A stretch of 64,000 nucleotides of DNA, taken from Kurthia massiliensis. Lineage in GTDB: Bacteria; Bacillota; Bacilli; Bacillales_A; Planococcaceae. Every line of letters starts with the position of its first letter. Position 1 is the first letter of the stretch. Shown here in pieces: positions 1 through 7,525 of this stretch. The stretch covers positions 141,893 to 205,892 of the forward strand of contig NZ_HE610999.1 of assembly GCF_000285555.1 (NCBI RefSeq), in the 5' to 3' direction. The position numbers and the translations under genes were made by a program. The notes below the pieces were generated by a model. It was not told the origin of the DNA and did no database searches. It saw nothing but the letters and a program-made list of their open reading frames with translations.

Positions 1-9
1 ATTCTTTTT

Positions 10-360
10 TCATGGATGCACCTTTGATTTTGGTCCAAGGGCCTCTAGGCCACCAGACGCCACCTGTTTTTTCCAAGAATACACCATTGTATAACTAGAA
101 ATTTTAAAGAGCGCTACCGTTTCCATCAGGGATTCACCAGATTGAACCATATAATTAAGTACATTTAGTTTAAAGGGTACAGGATAATTTGTATAGGAAT
201 TTTGAAACACTTCTTCACCATGTAATTCATATGATCTCAACCAGAACTGAATTTGGCATCTTGTGACACACACCTGAGAGGCATACTCTCTTTGTGAAAT
301 TTCATTTGGATTAAATCCCTGTACAATCGCTAATTTTAATGCGCTCATAAATTTGATCAT
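10..360 (-). CDS. IS3-family transposase OrfA, probably truncated
   Basis: The 116-residue protein has two helix-turn-helix-like segments (about residues 8-45 and 62-100), the architecture of OrfA in the IS150 branch of the IS3 family. OrfA binds the IS ends and is normally joined to the DDE catalytic OrfB by a -1 frameshift. The usual OrfA of this branch is about 170 residues, and here a TGA follows residue 116, so it looks shortened or disrupted. Any OrfB would lie beyond the left edge of the window. The start ATG at 360 lies just inside the terminal repeat at 391-414. Family is fairly sure; whether the element is active is unknown. Confidence 0.7.
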   Translation of the reverse strand: MIKFMSALKLAIVQGFNPNEISQREYASQVCVTRCQIQFWLRSYELHGEEVFQNSYTNYPVPFKLNVLNYMVQSGESLMETVALFKISSYTMVYSWKKQVASGGLEALGPKSKVHP

Positions 361-390
361 AAAAAAACTACACCTCCAATTGTTAGATTG

Positions 391-414
391 TGTCTAACAA
401 TTGGGATGCAGTTC
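391..414 (-). repeat. IS3-family terminal inverted repeat (outer end)
   Basis: Read on the minus strand this begins TGAACTGCATCCC and runs into TTGTTAGACA, the usual form of an IS150-group end, 31 bp upstream of orfA. It marks the right boundary of the insertion sequence that leaves the window on the left. The inner part (381-400) also folds back on itself. The matching far end is outside the window. Confidence 0.65.
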
Positions 415-442
415 ACTTTTCTTCTACACATGGCTTTTTATA

Positions 443-673
443 CTATAATTCTTCAATTCGTTCAATAAATGGTTTTCCGTCAATCATTCCTTTTTGATAG
501 AGTTCTTCAGCAGTTGCAAAATATTGAGTATAGCTATCTGAAGAACGTGTTAATAAGAAGCTTTTTTCTGCATCTACTCTACTAATCCACCATTCATCAC
601 CTTTGTAGTCAAAACTTAATTCTTGTCCTTCATTAATAGCCTCTTGAACAGTTTCCCAAGTTTCTTGATCCAT
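443..673 (-). CDS. small acidic immunity-like protein
   Basis: A 76-residue soluble acidic protein without signal peptide or membrane segment. Its N-terminal half carries a 'G.E.SFDYKGDEWWIS' pattern that recurs in the 88-residue protein at 2613-2879 as 'GHEIEFTYKNKEYFIS', so the two look like distant paralogues. It lies directly downstream, on the same strand, of a decayed polymorphic-toxin C-terminus (720-938), which is where an immunity gene is expected. The immunity role is inferred from that position and the shared pattern; I do not recognise a named family with certainty. Confidence 0.55.
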   Translation of the reverse strand: MDQETWETVQEAINEGQELSFDYKGDEWWISRVDAEKSFLLTRSSDSYTQYFATAEELYQKGMIDGKPFIERIEEL

Positions 674-719
674 TTATTTCACCCATTTTTTATTATTAAT
701 ACCACGTAGATTTTTTTGT

Positions 720-938
720 CTATTTCCCATTTTTACTATACCAATCATGACGATGAGGTACTTTCATGTGTACTTTAGGATTTCCATAATTTGAATAATG
801 AATATCAAATTATGCTTTTCCGTCTTTTCCATAATATCTACGTGTATCTAATTTTCCGTTTTTTCTTAAATCTCTAGAAGAATATGATTTAGATACTTTT
901 CGAAAATAAACAAAATGACGTTGAAAAGTATCATGATA
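720..938 (-). pseudogene. decayed C-terminus of a polymorphic toxin
   Basis: One minus-strand frame reads through RRYYGKDGKA, a stop (TAA at 810-812), then FDIHYSNYGNP, KVHMKVPHRHDW and a final TAG at 720-722. A His-rich 'FDI.YSN.GNPK.H..PHRH' tail of this kind is typical of WapA/Rhs-type toxin C-termini. The in-frame stop and another stop near 940 leave no complete coding sequence, and the delivery part of the toxin is absent. The neighbouring small gene at 443-673 would be its cognate immunity protein. Frame and motif are read directly; the toxin class is from memory of the family. Confidence 0.55.
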
Positions 939-1078
939 CTAGCTAATATAGCATACACTCGATTTCTGCTTTGTTTTCTTTTTTCTCGTATTGTGTTAAA
1001 TACATAATTTCATTCCTCTAAATATCTAGCTCTTTAATATATTCATTATATCTGAATTGAAGGACTAAATGCACCCAA

Positions 1079-1142
1079 AGCGATGTTTAGTAAACAAAAA
1101 GCAGCTAGGACAATGTGATACTCCAACTGCTTGATTTAATGT
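1079..1142. repeat. degenerate 60-bp repeat, copy 1
   Basis: This stretch (core 'aaacaaaaagcagctagga') closely matches 2559-2622. Both contain an imperfect AGCAGCT...AGCTGCTT fold-back. Copy 2 runs into the 3' end of the gene at 2613-2879; copy 1 is followed only by gene debris. Confidence 0.5.
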
Positions 1143-1203
1143 TTATAATGGCTTATTGGGGACATTATTTTGTATCTAAATGTATAAATAATCTATTTTT
1201 AAA

Positions 1204-1330
1204 CTATCTAACCTCCAATACCATCCGAACAGTTTTTTAAATATGTCCATCAAAGTTATCATCAAATTCCTCAACGATTTCAAAACCTTTAGCTTTATAA
1301 AAATTCATTCCATTGGTAAAGAAAAATAGC
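1204..1330 (-). pseudogene. GNAT acetyltransferase C-terminal remnant
   Basis: A minus-strand frame reads NGMNFYKAKGFEIVEEF then DDNFDGHI, a stop (TAA at 1237-1239), KTVRMVLEVR and a terminal TAG at 1204-1206. 'FY.AKGFE.VEEF' followed by '..VRMVLEV' is the last strand-helix-strand of a GCN5-related acetyltransferase. The acetyl-CoA-binding N-terminal part is missing, so this is a 3' relic only. Confidence 0.6.
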
Positions 1331-1356
1331 TAGAATCGCATTAATCCTAGCTATCA
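1322..1356 (-). terminator. terminator of the TPR gene
   Basis: On the minus strand ATAGCTAGGAT and ATTCTAGCTAT form a stem followed by TTTTCTTT, downstream of the gene at 1405-1974. Confidence 0.6.
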
Positions 1357-1404
1357 GCCTTCCTCACCTTAATTTGGGAGCATGATTAAATTAAGAAATA
1401 TATA

Positions 1405-1974
1405 TCACTTCTTTTTTAAGGTTCCTATTAGATTTAATGCCAATTTAGTTGATTCTATTAAAGCAGGTTCAGCTTTAGATTCTCGTAATTTTAATGCTTT
1501 AATAAAACAATTTTTAGCCTCATCTAATTGCTCTAATTCCATCAAACACTTTCCCTTATGCTGCAATGTAAAATCTAGATATGTATCAACCTGATTATCA
1601 TCGCATTTAGTAAGAGCATGATTAAATAATTCTAATGCTTTTTGATGCCGGTTGGCGTATTTTAATGCTTCACCAAGTCGTATTAAACTAACAATTTCTT
1701 TTTTTATACTGCCTTCCTCTAATGAAATATTCAAACATTCATATAGATAATTTAAAGCATCTTGTGGTTCTTCACAAATTCTATATAAATTACCTATAAT
1801 TCCACAAAGATAATATTTATGTTCTTCATTTTCGCTTAATAAATACTTTGCTTCAGCAATAAATTGTTTAAGCTTTATAGGATTGTTTGTTTTCTCTCTT
1901 AAGTAATCATTTTCATCAAAATAAATAAATTCATTTATAACGGATATATTTTTTTGAAACTCGAATATTTCCAC
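1405..1974 (-). CDS. tetratricopeptide-repeat protein
   Basis: The 189-residue protein is built of helical pairs with TPR spacing ('EEPQDALNYLYECLNIS', 'NRHQKALELFNHAL', 'EQLDEAKNCFIKALKL'), about four repeats from residue 50 to the C-terminus. TPR folds mediate protein-protein contacts. There is no DNA-binding domain, signal peptide or enzyme motif. It starts at GTG 1974 with GAGGTGAAG just upstream. It sits among toxin/immunity debris, where stand-alone TPR proteins are common, but no partner can be named. Confidence 0.6.
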   Translation of the reverse strand: MEIFEFQKNISVINEFIYFDENDYLREKTNNPIKLKQFIAEAKYLLSENEEHKYYLCGIIGNLYRICEEPQDALNYLYECLNISLEEGSIKKEIVSLIRLGEALKYANRHQKALELFNHALTKCDDNQVDTYLDFTLQHKGKCLMELEQLDEAKNCFIKALKLRESKAEPALIESTKLALNLIGTLKKK

Positions 1975-2055
1975 ATCTACTTCACCTCATCATTCTGAAC
2001 TCACAAGATGTTAAATTATACCTTGAAATAATCTTAAAGCTACGTTCGGTAAATT

Positions 2056-2484
2056 TTATTTAACAGTTAATATTTCTGTATCGATAGCTTTTGGTGAAGT
2101 ACAGCCAATAAGCGTATAGCTTGTTTTATCGCTATCTTTATTTTCTTTAATTTTTTTACAAGTTGTTTTAGCAATTTCCGTATCGCCATAGTGATCATGA
2201 CTGTTATCTTGAATAACATTTATTACTTTATTTTTGAATTCGTAATCATGAAGAATGGCATCTCCCTCTTTTGTGTAATGCACAATCCTAATATTATCTT
2301 CTTTTCCTTGCTGTATATTTTTTAAAAAAAGATCAAATCGCGCTTTATTTTCTATCTCTCCATGTTTATCGAGAATGTCACTTTCTTTTTCAACATACTT
2401 TGGCTTATTATTAACTGCATCAGTACAACCTGACAGTAAAACTAAAAAACTCAACGCTAAGAATCCAATATATCTTTTTAACAT
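2056..2484 (-). CDS. lipoprotein, DUF4362-like
   Basis: A 142-residue secreted lipoprotein: K-R start, hydrophobic segment (residues 6-18) and lipobox LSGC with the lipidated Cys at about 20. The mature part contains 'DNIRIVHYTKEGDAI', 'NSHDHYGD' and a Cys pair ('TTCKKI', 'LIGCTSP'), which I associate with the DUF4362 family of Bacillales lipoproteins of unknown function. A good Shine-Dalgarno (GGAGGT) precedes the start. Confidence 0.65.
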   Translation of the reverse strand: MLKRYIGFLALSFLVLLSGCTDAVNNKPKYVEKESDILDKHGEIENKARFDLFLKNIQQGKEDNIRIVHYTKEGDAILHDYEFKNKVINVIQDNSHDHYGDTEIAKTTCKKIKENKDSDKTSYTLIGCTSPKAIDTEILTVK

Positions 2485-2558
2485 CTTTATACCTCCAGAA
2501 CAAATATTGCCAATATTTTCATATTAACATAGATAATGATTATTCAAGAAACGCTACC

Positions 2559-2622
2559 AAAATGATGTTTGGCAAACAAAAAGCTGCTAGGGTGTCACAT
2601 TGTCCCAGCTGCTTAATTTAAC
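2559..2622. repeat. degenerate 60-bp repeat, copy 2
   Basis: Second copy of the repeat described at 1079-1142, overlapping the 3' end of the small gene at 2613-2879. Its AGCTGC...GCAGCT fold-back could act in termination. Confidence 0.5.
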
Positions 2623-2879
2623 ATTCCCAATGAAGGATTTAGGAATGTTATTCTATTAGATAGTCCCGAGTTCGATTTCATCACCATGATTTTAAATAGT
2701 GCTTCAATTGTCATTCCATCAGTGTTGGCCATTTGAACAAATTTATAATTGTCATGTGTATAATCACATAATTTTTCTGAATCTAATATTAATGAACGAC
2801 CCTCTTGAAAATTTGAAATAAAATATTCCTTATTTTTATAAGTGAATTCAATTTCATGACCAATTTCAAGAAGTTCCAT
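2613..2879 (-). CDS. small immunity-like protein, distant paralogue of 443-673
   Basis: An 88-residue soluble protein with 'GHEIEFTYKNKEYFIS' near the N-terminus and a later 'TDGMTIEALF' resembling the 'IDGKPFIERI' of the protein at 443-673. The shared layout suggests one small-protein family often met beside polymorphic toxins, but no toxin gene remains next to this copy. The C-terminus overlaps the repeat at 2559-2622, so the last residues may be rearranged. Function is unproven. Confidence 0.45.
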   Translation of the reverse strand: MELLEIGHEIEFTYKNKEYFISNFQEGRSLILDSEKLCDYTHDNYKFVQMANTDGMTIEALFKIMVMKSNSGLSNRITFLNPSLGMLN

Positions 2880-3011
2880 AAGTGTTTCATCTGAAAAATT
2901 ATATTTGATATAATGAATTTATAAAATTTTATATATGGATTTTCCTGTAATTTTTTAGAGAGGAAATAATATAGTTTCTCTTACAAAAGAATAATAGAAA
3001 GAGAGAAAAAA

Positions 3012-3239
3012 ATGAAAATTAAATTATTAATTGGATTCATTATTTGTTTTATATGTTTTGCTACTACTCATACCACTATTTTCAATACTGATGATGAAGG
3101 TATTATTACAGCCAGTGAAATCAGCCTAAGCGAATATCTTTTAAGTGGATTCATGAAAAGTTTTATTGCCATTATTATTTATTTAATTATTTTATTGCTT
3201 TTATATAAAAAACATAAGGTAATTAAAAGAAAAAGATAG
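3012..3239 (+). CDS. small two-helix membrane protein
   Basis: A 75-residue protein with hydrophobic segments at about residues 4-22 and 50-68 and a basic C-terminus (KKHKVIKRKR), giving a short extracellular loop. The start is preceded by GAAAGAGAG. No family recognised. Confidence 0.5.
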   Translation: MKIKLLIGFIICFICFATTHTTIFNTDDEGIITASEISLSEYLLSGFMKSFIAIIIYLIILLLLYKKHKVIKRKR

Positions 3240-3248
3240 TTATTACCT

Positions 3249-3308
3249 GAACTGAACCCTGAATAGGTTCACTTTTTTTAAAGTGTCCACTATTCGGGGT
3301 TCAGTTCA
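3249..3308. mobile_element. 60-bp mini-element made only of two IS-like ends
   Basis: TGAACTGAACCCTGAATAGG at 3249-3268 faces its near-complement at 3288-3308 (GGGGTTCAGTTCA on the plus strand), with about 20 bp between. The termini match the IS3-type end at 10222-10233. It looks like a deletion derivative or MITE that keeps only the ends; it can also fold as a hairpin. Confidence 0.45.
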
Positions 3309-3385
3309 AATTTAGATAACACTATTCTTTTACTACATTTAAAAACGACATTTTTGCATGGCTATCCATTAAAAGCACGCTTCAT

Positions 3386-4063
3386 TTATTCACAGCCATC
3401 GATTGAACAACTTGCCCCAGTGTCCCCTTGCATTACTAGCGATGGTGCTTGCTGCTGCAAGTAGTTTTTCGTTTGGTCTAGCGTTTTTGTAAAGACCTCT
3501 AGTGGCTCCACGCCTTTAATGCCGAAGCGATTTTCGAAGACGAAAAACGGAACGCTTGTCACAGGAATTTGCTGAATATCATAACGATCCTGTGCTAATT
3601 GCTCCTGAAATGCATCAGGGTTATTCCATACTGCTTTTGCTTCCTCAACCGGCAAACCGACATGCTCAACGATATCAAGCAATTGCTGCATTTCATTGAC
3701 ATTTAAACCTTTTGTAAAATAACGATGGAACGTTTCTTCAATGAATTCCGATTCGCGCCCTTTCGTTTTTGCCCATTTAGCTAAACGATGTGCATTTTCT
3801 GTGTTGCCCATTTGAACTTTCTCTAGCTCGTAATCCAAACCTACTTCTTTCGCTTGCATTATAATTGCTTCTATATGTTCAGCTGAAAGACCTGTTTCTG
3901 AAAATGATGTTGTTTCATTTTTACTTTCTTCTGGATATAATTGATATGCTTTATAGACAAATTCCACATCTTTTATACCTACTTGCTCGATTGCTTGAGC
4001 TAATCTTTTTTTACCAATATAACAAAACGGACATGCAAAATCCGTAAAAATTTCAATTTTCAT
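3386..4063 (-). CDS. DsbA-family / FrnE-like oxidoreductase
   Basis: A 225-residue cytoplasmic protein starting MKIEIFTDFACPFC, with the CPFC redox pair at residues 11-14 in a thioredoxin fold, a helical insertion and a closing 'IPVTSVPFFVFENRFGIKGV' containing the cis-Pro. This is the FrnE/YwbO type, linked to disulfide exchange and oxidative stress. The C-terminus carries a second Cys pair (CSIDGC). It is just downstream of the TauE relic on the same strand and is the most intact gene in this left sulfur region. Confidence 0.8.
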   Translation of the reverse strand: MKIEIFTDFACPFCYIGKKRLAQAIEQVGIKDVEFVYKAYQLYPEESKNETTSFSETGLSAEHIEAIIMQAKEVGLDYELEKVQMGNTENAHRLAKWAKTKGRESEFIEETFHRYFTKGLNVNEMQQLLDIVEHVGLPVEEAKAVWNNPDAFQEQLAQDRYDIQQIPVTSVPFFVFENRFGIKGVEPLEVFTKTLDQTKNYLQQQAPSLVMQGDTGASCSIDGCE

Positions 4064-4076
4064 TTATAAACTCTCC

Positions 4077-4862
4077 TTATGCTAAAATATCCCACCAAAT
4101 TTTAATTGCTGTGGCTCCAATCATAATGGCTAGTAACCACTGCAACACTTTCACGTCCATTTTTTGTCCGACTTTTGCCCCAAGTGGAGCTGCTAAAATA
4201 CTCGAAATAATCATAATGAAGGCTGGCCAATATTCAACCTGACCTGTCATCACCTTCCCGATTGAACCACCAATAGACGAAATAAACGTAATCGCTAAGC
4301 TTGTGGAAATTGTCACACGCGTTGGAATTTTAAGTACTGTCAGTAAAATTGGGACAAGTAAGAAGCCACCTGCTGCCCCGACAATCCCCGATGCAATCCC
4401 GACGATTAACGCGAAAATCACGGCTAATGGTTTGTTAAATGTAATATTCGTTGTGTCCTCCACTTTTTTCCGTGGAATAAACATCCTGACCGCTGCAATA
4501 ACTGCCAGCATGCCATACACGATATTGACAGCGTCCTCTGATAAGAAGCCTGAGCCGTAACTACCAATAAAGCTACCAACTAAAATGGAAGCACCCATGT
4601 AGATAATGAGCTCTTTATGCAATAAACCACTTTTACGATATGCCCATACACCTGCGATTGAGGCAAAGAATACTTGTACCGCACTAATCCCCGATACTTC
4701 ATGGGCTGTAAATGCCGCTAAACCAAATAGTGATGGAATATAGAGTAGCATCGGGTATTTAATAATCGAGCCCCCGACCCCGAGCATCCCTGAGATAAAT
4801 GAACCAATAAAGCCTAATGCGCAAATGACGGTAATATATGTGATGGATAAATCAATTTCTAT
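4077..4862 (-). pseudogene. TauE/SafE-family permease with lost start codon
   Basis: The frame encodes a TauE/SafE (YrkJ-like) membrane protein with about eight hydrophobic segments, 'GMLGVGGSIIKYPMLLYIP' and the repeated 'GIVGAAGGFLLVP'. It closely parallels the intact copy at 39768-40547 (259 residues). The expected start codon reads ATA at 4862-4860, followed by GAA ATT GAT, with AAGGAAAAGG upstream; a single G-to-A change from ATG explains this. The next ATG (4787) is inside the first membrane segment. TauE proteins export sulfite or other sulfur anions. Translation is probably weak or absent. Confidence 0.7.
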
Positions 4863-4899
4863 TGCCTTTTCCTTCTTTCTTCGTTTTAATAGTACGAAA

Positions 4900-4924
4900 G
4901 CGAGTAGAACAATGCTCTACTCGC
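4900..4924 (-). terminator. hairpin between tusA and tauE
   Basis: A perfect 9-bp stem (GCGAGTAGA / TCTACTCGC) with a 7-nt loop, followed on the minus strand by only TTTC. It is a possible weak terminator or processing site within the operon. Confidence 0.4.
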
Positions 4925-4935
4925 CCCCAACACTG

Positions 4936-5166
4936 TTATGCTTTTTGAATGTAGAAGAAATGTACGCCATCTTCTTCTTTTGTTTCTAAAATCGTATGGC
5001 CGCTTGCTTTTGACCATGCTGGGAAGTCATTTAAAGCGCCTTTATCTGTTACTAATACTTCTAATACTTCACCTGTATTAATTGTATCAATTGCCTTTTT
5101 CGTACGTACGATTGGCATTGGGCATGCTAAACCTTTTGCATCTAATTGAACATCTGCTTTAATCAT
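4936..5166 (-). CDS. TusA-family sulfur carrier
   Basis: A 76-residue TusA/SirA-like protein with 'LDAKGLACPMPIV' at residues 8-20; the Cys in CPMP is the persulfide carrier. It is full length and intact. Related members at 40551-40769 and in the fusion at 42319-42879 belong to the second CstR operon. It would pass sulfane sulfur between the neighbouring rhodaneses and acceptors in the cytoplasm. Confidence 0.85.
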   Translation of the reverse strand: MIKADVQLDAKGLACPMPIVRTKKAIDTINTGEVLEVLVTDKGALNDFPAWSKASGHTILETKEEDGVHFFYIQKA

Positions 5167-5213
5167 ATAGAACCTCCATACCTCATAAGGTAATGTTATT
5201 TAAAATGTAAAAA

Positions 5214-5510
5214 TTACTTTACTTCGCCAGCCCAGTCCAGCATACCGCCTGTCATGTTTGTTACGTCATAACCTTGTGACTGTAAGAACGCTGTCGCTTG
5301 ACCACTGCGTCCACCTGAACGGCAAATCATAATATAGGGTTTATTTTTATCAAGCTCATGCATACGGAACTCAAGTAAGCCAAGTGGAATATTGATGATA
5401 CCTGGAATATGTCCAGCTGCGACTTCATCTACTTCGCGAACATCAATTAAATTAAGTGTTTCGCCTGCTTCTAATTTTGCTTGTAACGCGTCTGTTGAAA
5501 TTTCCTTCAT
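5214..5510 (-). CDS. single-domain rhodanese sulfurtransferase
   Basis: Starting at ATG 5510 behind AAGGAGGATATAGTA, this about 98-residue protein is a complete rhodanese domain: 'LIDVREVDEVAAGHIPG' near the start and active-site loop CRSGGRS with the catalytic Cys. It transfers sulfane sulfur to thiols or TusA. The upstream in-frame ATG at 5534 is rejected because the Shine-Dalgarno lies between the two. Confidence 0.85.
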   Translation of the reverse strand: MKEISTDALQAKLEAGETLNLIDVREVDEVAAGHIPGIINIPLGLLEFRMHELDKNKPYIMICRSGGRSGQATAFLQSQGYDVTNMTGGMLDWAGEVK

Positions 5511-5523
5511 TACTATATCCTCC

Positions 5524-5865
5524 TTAGTATGCACTCATGCCACCACGAACATTCGTGACATTTGTATAGCCCATTTTCTTTAATTTTGAACATGCTTGCT
5601 TTGAACGCATCCCACTTTGACAAATCACGACAATTTCTTTATCCTTTGGTAATTTCGAGAAATCAGAACCAAGTGGGATGTTTTTAAATTGCTTTAAACC
5701 ACGTGCTTTGTATTCACCTTGTGTGCGTACGTCGACAAACACTTTATCTTTATCGTTAATGATTTTCTTTAACTCGGCCGTTGAGATATTCTTTACACCT
5801 TTTGTCGGCATCATACGCTAGGCAAAAAATGCCACAACAACTGCTAGTAAGATCCATGTTTCCAT
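5524..5865 (-). pseudogene. membrane-anchored rhodanese with amber stop
   Basis: From ATG 5865 the frame encodes one hydrophobic helix (METWILLAVVVAFFA), then TAG at 5818-5820, then R-MMPTKGVKNIS and a full rhodanese domain with active loop CQSGMRS. The natural protein was evidently membrane-anchored, and the stop falls where a Trp (TGG) is plausible. A soluble domain could still be made from the ATGs at 5814 or 5811, but no clear ribosome site precedes them. The domain is intact; the anchor is cut off. Confidence 0.7.
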
Positions 5866-5875
5866 GAGTCATCTC

Positions 5876-6352
5876 TTAAATAAATAAGTTGACGTTGCCG
5901 CCTTCTGCATCCGCTAAGTAGGCAGCGACACCTGCATATTCAATACCATCTAGTAACTCTTCTTTTTGAAGTCCTAATAAATCCATTGTCATCGTACATG
6001 TCACGATTTTAATGTCTTGCTCCTGTGCCATTTCAATTAATTGTGTAAGCGTTAAAGCGTTATGCTTCGCCATAACATGCTTAATCATTTTTGGTCCCAT
6101 ACCAGCCATTTGCATTTTTGAAAGACCTAACTGTTCAGCACCACGTGGCATCATTTTGGCAAACATTTTTTCTAGGAAACCTTTTTTCACTTCTACTGGC
6201 TCTTGCTTACGTAGAGCGTTGATTCCCCAGAATGTATGAAAAATTGTTACCTCGTGATCGTACGCTGCTGCACCATTCGCGATAATGTACCCTGCCATTG
6301 CCTTATCATAATCTCCACTAAATAAAACGATTGTTGTTCTTTTCTTTTCCAT
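5876..6352 (-). CDS. DsrE/DrsE-like sulfur-relay protein
   Basis: A 158-residue protein from ATG 6352, directly behind GGAGGTCCTG. It starts MEKKRTTIVLFSGD and contains 'VTIFHTFWGINALR' and 'IKIVTCTMTMDLLG' with a single Cys, the signature of the DsrE/YrkE group. It parallels the protein at 41922-42317, with a longer middle. These proteins accept or relay persulfide sulfur with TusA and rhodanese. The CstR-type operator at 6365-6380 lies just upstream of its ribosome site. Confidence 0.75.
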   Translation of the reverse strand: MEKKRTTIVLFSGDYDKAMAGYIIANGAAAYDHEVTIFHTFWGINALRKQEPVEVKKGFLEKMFAKMMPRGAEQLGLSKMQMAGMGPKMIKHVMAKHNALTLTQLIEMAQEQDIKIVTCTMTMDLLGLQKEELLDGIEYAGVAAYLADAEGGNVNLFI

Positions 6353-6364
6353 CAGGACCTCCAC

Positions 6365-6380
6365 TACCCACGGGGGTATA
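6365..6380. promoter_or_regulatory. CstR-type operator (copy 1)
   Basis: TACCCACGGGGGTATA, arms TACCC/GGGTA, between the repressor gene and the DsrE-like gene. Matches the C-rich/G-rich palindrome form of CsoR/CstR operators. Confidence 0.5.
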
Positions 6381-6402
6381 ATTTTTATTAAAATAAAAAG
6401 AC

Positions 6403-6663
6403 TTAACAACTTTTCAGTAATAAGTCTACTGCTTGTTTGACTAATATATCTTTATCTACGCTGACTGTATCCTCATCTGTCATACATTCAACTAGATTAT
6501 CTGTGACGACTACGCCGATTGTCCGGTCTGCAGCAGATCGCACTGCACTTAGTTGATTGATTATGGCTTTACAATCTTGCTCTTCTTCCATCATTCGTAA
6601 AATCCCTCTAAGCTGACCTTCAATTTTTTTCAGGCGTACTGTAACCTTCGCATCGTAATGCAT
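6403..6663 (-). CDS. cstR: CstR-like persulfide-sensing repressor
   Basis: An 86-residue all-helical CsoR/DUF156 protein. Counting from ATG 6663 it has Cys31 ('QDCKAI') and Cys60 ('LVECM'), the same positions as the sensing pair of S. aureus CstR, and no His at the CsoR copper site. It therefore fits a reactive-sulfur sensor rather than a copper sensor. It would repress the sulfur genes on both sides through the palindromes at 6365 and 6710. A TTG at 6672 is a possible earlier start. A close paralogue is at 39458-39718. Confidence 0.8.
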   Translation of the reverse strand: MHYDAKVTVRLKKIEGQLRGILRMMEEEQDCKAIINQLSAVRSAADRTIGVVVTDNLVECMTDEDTVSVDKDILVKQAVDLLLKSC

Positions 6664-6709
6664 GTTGTTCAACTCTTTTTGATTTGCTGTTAAATCTATT
6701 TATATGCTA

Positions 6710-6725
6710 ATACCCCTATAGGTAT
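6710..6725. promoter_or_regulatory. CstR-type operator (copy 2)
   Basis: ATACCCCTATAGGTAT, arms ATACC/GGTAT, about 47 bp upstream of the repressor start; expected autoregulation site. Confidence 0.6.
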
Positions 6726-6751
6726 ATGTCAACGATTTTAACTACTCTTTT

Positions 6752-6813
6752 TTTAAAAAAATCACTAAACCTCTGCGAAACATTAGTATAACAATGTTTC
6801 AAAGAGGTTTAGT
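6752..6813 (-). terminator. strong terminator after the methyltransferase gene
   Basis: A long near-perfect stem (ACTAAACCTCT...AGAGGTTTAGT plus GAAACATT/AATGTTTC inside) ends on the minus strand with GATTTTTTT. Confidence 0.8.
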
Positions 6814-6858
6814 TGTCCGAACAATCGTCCGTTTTTCACACGCTTACTTTCCTTAAAT

Positions 6859-7452
6859 TTACTTTTCCACTACGCATTGCAGCACTTTACATACCCCTGT
6901 ATGTAGAATCCCTTCCGTACGTTCCACCTCTACACAAGCAAAATGAAGAATTTCATATGTTTTTGCCCATGATTTTAGTGCTTGTTCATTATAAAGGTAG
7001 TTAAGATCACGAGGACCACCTGTGTTATACGCTAATTGGCCATCCTCATATAGTTCTAGTAGTAGTACCCCACCCGGTTTAAGCGACTGCATGATTTTAT
7101 TTAATACCTCATATTGTTGCTCTTTCGCAAAGTGCCCAAAAATCATGACAGCCCCATCATACACTTCCTGCTTCAATGGATCGTTTATTAAATCTGTGAG
7201 TTCTGTTTCTACCAATACCCCCTGCTGTTCAGCTAACCTAATTGTTTTCGTTAAACCCTCCTGGGCATAATCATATGCCGTGACCGTTTTACCGTAACGT
7301 GCTAAAAAGACAGCATTACGTCCTTCTCCTTCAGCGTAGCAAGCAATCTTTTGCTTGCCGTTGAATATAGCTATCTGCTCCTGTAAAAAGACATTTGCAT
7401 CCGTTCCATACACAAATTGCTCTGCTTTAAATCGTTCATTCCATGGATTCAT
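6859..7452 (-). CDS. TehB-like SAM-dependent methyltransferase
   Basis: A 197-residue class I methyltransferase from ATG 7452 behind AAAGGAGCG. It starts MNPWNERF, with the SAM loop altered to 'CYAEGEGRNAVFLA', then 'VTAYDYAQEGL' and 'LKPGGVLLLELY'. This 'AEGEGRN' type is common in Bacillales and is annotated as TehB-like or thiol/selenite-methylating. It follows thioredoxin and lies in a sulfur-stress cluster with its own CstR-type operator (7498-7512), so methylation of sulfide or a related anion is an inference. Confidence 0.75.
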   Translation of the reverse strand: MNPWNERFKAEQFVYGTDANVFLQEQIAIFNGKQKIACYAEGEGRNAVFLARYGKTVTAYDYAQEGLTKTIRLAEQQGVLVETELTDLINDPLKQEVYDGAVMIFGHFAKEQQYEVLNKIMQSLKPGGVLLLELYEDGQLAYNTGGPRDLNYLYNEQALKSWAKTYEILHFACVEVERTEGILHTGVCKVLQCVVEK

Positions 7453-7497
7453 ACACTTTCGCTCCTTTTTTATACGTTTTAAATGCTGAAAAGCCAT

Positions 7498-7512
7498 ACA
7501 CCCGATAGGTAT
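7498..7512. promoter_or_regulatory. possible CstR-type operator (copy 3, degenerate)
   Basis: ACACCCGATAGGTAT, between the thioredoxin and methyltransferase genes. Arms ACACCC/GGTAT are weaker than the other copies. Confidence 0.35.
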
Positions 7513-7525
7513 ACGGTTTAAGTTT

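Noticed and set aside
6403-6663. CsoR copper repressor
   Set aside because: The copper-ligand His is missing and the Cys31/Cys60 pair and sulfur-gene context fit CstR.
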